Shown here one piece after another: positions 6,971 through 7,681 of a stretch of 7,681 nucleotides of DNA. Both the position numbers and the translations under genes were made by a program. Source of the DNA: an uncultured Prevotellaceae bacterium (lineage in GTDB: Bacteria; Bacteroidota; Bacteroidia; Bacteroidales; Bacteroidaceae); NCBI GenBank assembly GCA_958404085.1, contig CATXZX010000071.1, forward strand, positions 1 to 7,681, read 5' to 3'. Numbering within the stretch: position 1 is the first letter of the stretch; every line of letters starts with the position of its first letter. A model generated the notes under the pieces. It had not been told where the DNA came from. It saw nothing but the letters and a program-made list of their open reading frames with translations, and ran no database searches.

Positions 6971-7175
6971 GAATGTTTAGAGCTTTACCAAAAGAATCCT
7001 TTATTTGTTTGGCTGATATATTCCGAGTGCATACCTTTCCCATAATAGAAACAGAAACATTAAATGTTTCTCGCGGAGTAATAGATTTATTAATAACACA
7101 AAACGCTTTATTCTTATTCTGCGAAATAGTACGTTTATTAGCTCTTATAACCGTGTCTATTGATATTCTACACAT
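6954..7175 (-). CDS. small basic hypothetical protein
   Basis: The 73-residue product is strongly basic: 15 Lys/Arg against 3 Asp/Glu. I do not recognise the family. The sequence suggests an N-terminal strand or short helix (CRISIDTVIRANKR), a middle segment KAFCVINKSITPRE, a beta hairpin FNVSVSIMGKVCTRNIS (38-54), and a C-terminal helix AKQIKDSFGKALNIHAKKL (55-73). Cysteines at 2, 26 and 49 do not form an obvious metal site. There is no signal peptide or membrane segment. The end overlaps the start of the 186-residue membrane protein by 17 bases, and a good TATATTTG -7 box lies 25 bases before the start codon, so the two genes should form one transcript with this as the first cistron. The charge would suit nucleic-acid binding or binding to the acidic partner, but both ideas are inference. 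The AT-rich composition matches its partner. Confidence 0.75.
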   Translation of the reverse strand: MCRISIDTVIRANKRTISQNKNKAFCVINKSITPRETFNVSVSIMGKVCTRNISAKQIKDSFGKALNIHAKKL

Positions 7176-7197
7176 GACTCAATCTTCATTTATAGTT

Positions 7198-7234
7198 TGC
7201 AAATATACAAATAAAAATCATAAGTACATCTTTT
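7198..7234 (-). promoter_or_regulatory. proximal promoter of the two-gene minus-strand unit
   Basis: On the minus strand, TATATTTG (7207 down to 7200) is an exact TAnnTTTG -7 box, 24 bases from the ATG of the 73-residue protein. Eighteen bases further upstream is AAAAGATGT (7234 down to 7226), in the place of a -33 element though it is not the usual TTTG. The leader between the box and the start is AT-rich with no Shine-Dalgarno sequence, which is normal for this phylum. Confidence 0.65.
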
Positions 7235-7249
7235 TCAGCATAAAATCAG

Positions 7250-7271
7250 TTATTTTACCCTTATTTTACCC
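7250..7271. repeat. perfect 11-bp tandem repeat in the upstream region
   Basis: TTATTTTACCC occurs twice in direct succession, at 7250-7260 and 7261-7271. It lies between the two promoter-like copies upstream of the minus-strand unit. The 11-bp period is about one helical turn, so both copies would face the same side of the DNA, as expected for cooperative binding of a regulator. No such regulator is seen in the window. Confidence 0.7.
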
Positions 7272-7305
7272 TTCTACTTATTGTTTTGTAGAGTCCAACA
7301 GCAAA

Positions 7306-7342
7306 TGCAAATTTAGGCAAACTTTTTGAAGAAACATCTTTT
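7306..7342 (-). promoter_or_regulatory. distal promoter-like copy with the same layout
   Basis: On the minus strand, AAAAGATGT (7342 down to 7334), 18 bases and then TAAATTTGCA (7315 down to 7306) repeat the layout of the proximal promoter, differing at only one base in the two conserved blocks. TAAATTTG is an exact -7 match. The 18 bases between the blocks are unrelated in the two copies, which argues for two functional sites rather than one simple duplication. A start here would give a leader of about 125 bases containing the tandem repeat. Confidence 0.5.
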
Positions 7343-7645
7343 CGGTGTCCCGAAGTTTAGTTTCGTTTGTATCGTTCCCGATACCTTCATTTACCTCCAT
7401 AACCCCAGCCACGCGTACATGCCGGACGGCACACACGCGCGGGACAATACGGGCACCGGCCTCCGCCGGCCGGCATGTTCAATCCGGAAGCCACCTTGTT
7501 CGAAAAAGAAGGCCCGGATTTCCAAAAAACAGGCCCGTACGACGTACTGCCGACGTCCGGGTCCTCACTCCCCCATTCCGACGTACGGACACAAGCACAT
7601 ACGTCGTGTTCGTTCGCCGGCCGGGCGGCCGGCCCTCCGTTCCGG
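7343..7645. other. GC-rich region without a convincing gene, rich in short palindromes
   Basis: Composition returns to GC-rich here. No reading frame has protein-like composition. Small inverted repeats are frequent: CCGGC-CTCC-GCCGG near 7457-7470, AATCCGG (7481-7487) with CCGGATT (7514-7520), a bulged hairpin at 7534-7561 and the perfect stem at 7616-7633. The tetramer ACGT occurs four times within about 60 bases (7542, 7553, 7581, 7601). The region probably separates two unrelated transcription units and may hold regulatory or structural RNA elements. I see no tRNA or rRNA in it. Confidence 0.5.
7616..7633. repeat. perfect GC-only inverted repeat
   Basis: GCCGGCC (7616-7622) and GGCCGGC (7627-7633) form a 7-bp stem with the loop GGGC. 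It is 12 bases past the presumed stop of the minus-strand gene at the right edge, where a terminator would be expected, but no T-run follows on either strand. Confidence 0.55.
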
Positions 7646-7681
7646 CTACTCCTTCAGCCTCACGATGTCGGGAGCCCCCAG
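7646..7681 (-). CDS. C-terminal fragment of an unidentified minus-strand protein
   Basis: Reading in from the right edge on the minus strand gives LGAPDIVRLKE followed by TAG (7648-7646). The composition is protein-like and the GC-only inverted repeat lies just beyond the stop. With 11 residues no family can be named, and the frame could be a chance one. The other two minus-strand frames here either stop at once or run on as Arg/Gly/Thr-rich noise. Confidence 0.35.
   Translation of the reverse strand: MGAPDIVRLKE

Noticed and set aside
7250..7271. tandem repeat as a CRISPR array or plasmid iterons
   Set aside because: There are only two adjacent 11-bp copies with no spacers, and no cas or replication gene is present.
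6973..7329. 118-codon plus-strand frame in the AT-rich segment, with a hydrophobic middle
   Set aside because: It is antisense to the 73-residue gene and its promoter region; the hydrophobic stretch is the complement of Lys/Asn-rich codons. No promoter box lies before it, whereas the minus-strand pair has a -7 box and overlapping genes.
6268..7345. the AT-rich segment as an insertion sequence or integrated element
   Set aside because: No transposase or integrase, no terminal inverted repeats and no flanking target duplication could be found by eye, so only composition supports acquisition.
7419..7681. plus-strand frame from ATG 7419 open to the right edge
   Set aside because: Its translation is Arg/Pro/Ser/Thr-rich with no hydrophobic core, as expected from chance opening in GC-rich, palindrome-rich DNA. 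A minus-strand gene end in the last 36 bases is a better reading.

Overview
The window is a chromosomal segment of a Bacteroidota bacterium, most likely an order Bacteroidales member with a GC-rich genome, such as an Alistipes/Rikenellaceae-like gut bacterium. Three things point there: a complete type IX secretion system (T9SS) core cluster in the order porP-porK-porL-porM-porN, promoter -7 boxes of the Bacteroidota form TAnnTTTG, and A-rich start regions without Shine-Dalgarno sequences. The genus is inferred from GC content and gene order only.

Layout: (1) Positions 3-101 hold the C-terminal end of an unidentified plus-strand gene. (2) Positions 102-277 are a leader with an imperfect hairpin, two copies of the palindromic 9-mer CTGTGACAG, and a good -7 box at 221-228. 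(3) Positions 278-6144 hold five plus-strand genes separated by only 10-26 bases, evidently one operon. They encode the PorP/SprF outer-membrane protein, the PorK/GldK ring lipoprotein, the PorL/GldL and PorM/GldM inner-membrane motor, and the PorN/GldN periplasmic ring protein. PorL and PorM form the proton-driven motor, whose PorM shaft reaches through the periplasm to the PorK-PorN ring under the outer membrane. Together they power export of proteins carrying the T9SS C-terminal signal. (4) A strong hairpin at 6218-6267 closes the operon.

(5) From about 6268 to 7330 the base composition changes abruptly to AT-rich. This stretch holds a two-gene unit on the minus strand. A 73-residue, very basic small protein comes first, and its end overlaps by 17 bases the start of a 186-residue protein with one C-terminal membrane segment. 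I cannot name either protein. Upstream of them are two promoter-like copies of the same layout (AAAAGATGT, 18 bases, TAwATTTGCA) 108 bases apart, with a perfect 11-bp tandem repeat between them. This looks like a horizontally acquired accessory cassette placed between convergent transcripts, and it is the least explained part of the window.

(6) Positions 7343-7645 are GC-rich again and rich in short palindromes, with no convincing gene. (7) The last 36 bases probably carry the C-terminal end of a minus-strand gene.

Functional calls for the five T9SS proteins are firm. The role of the AT-rich two-gene unit is unknown, and suggestions about it are inference.
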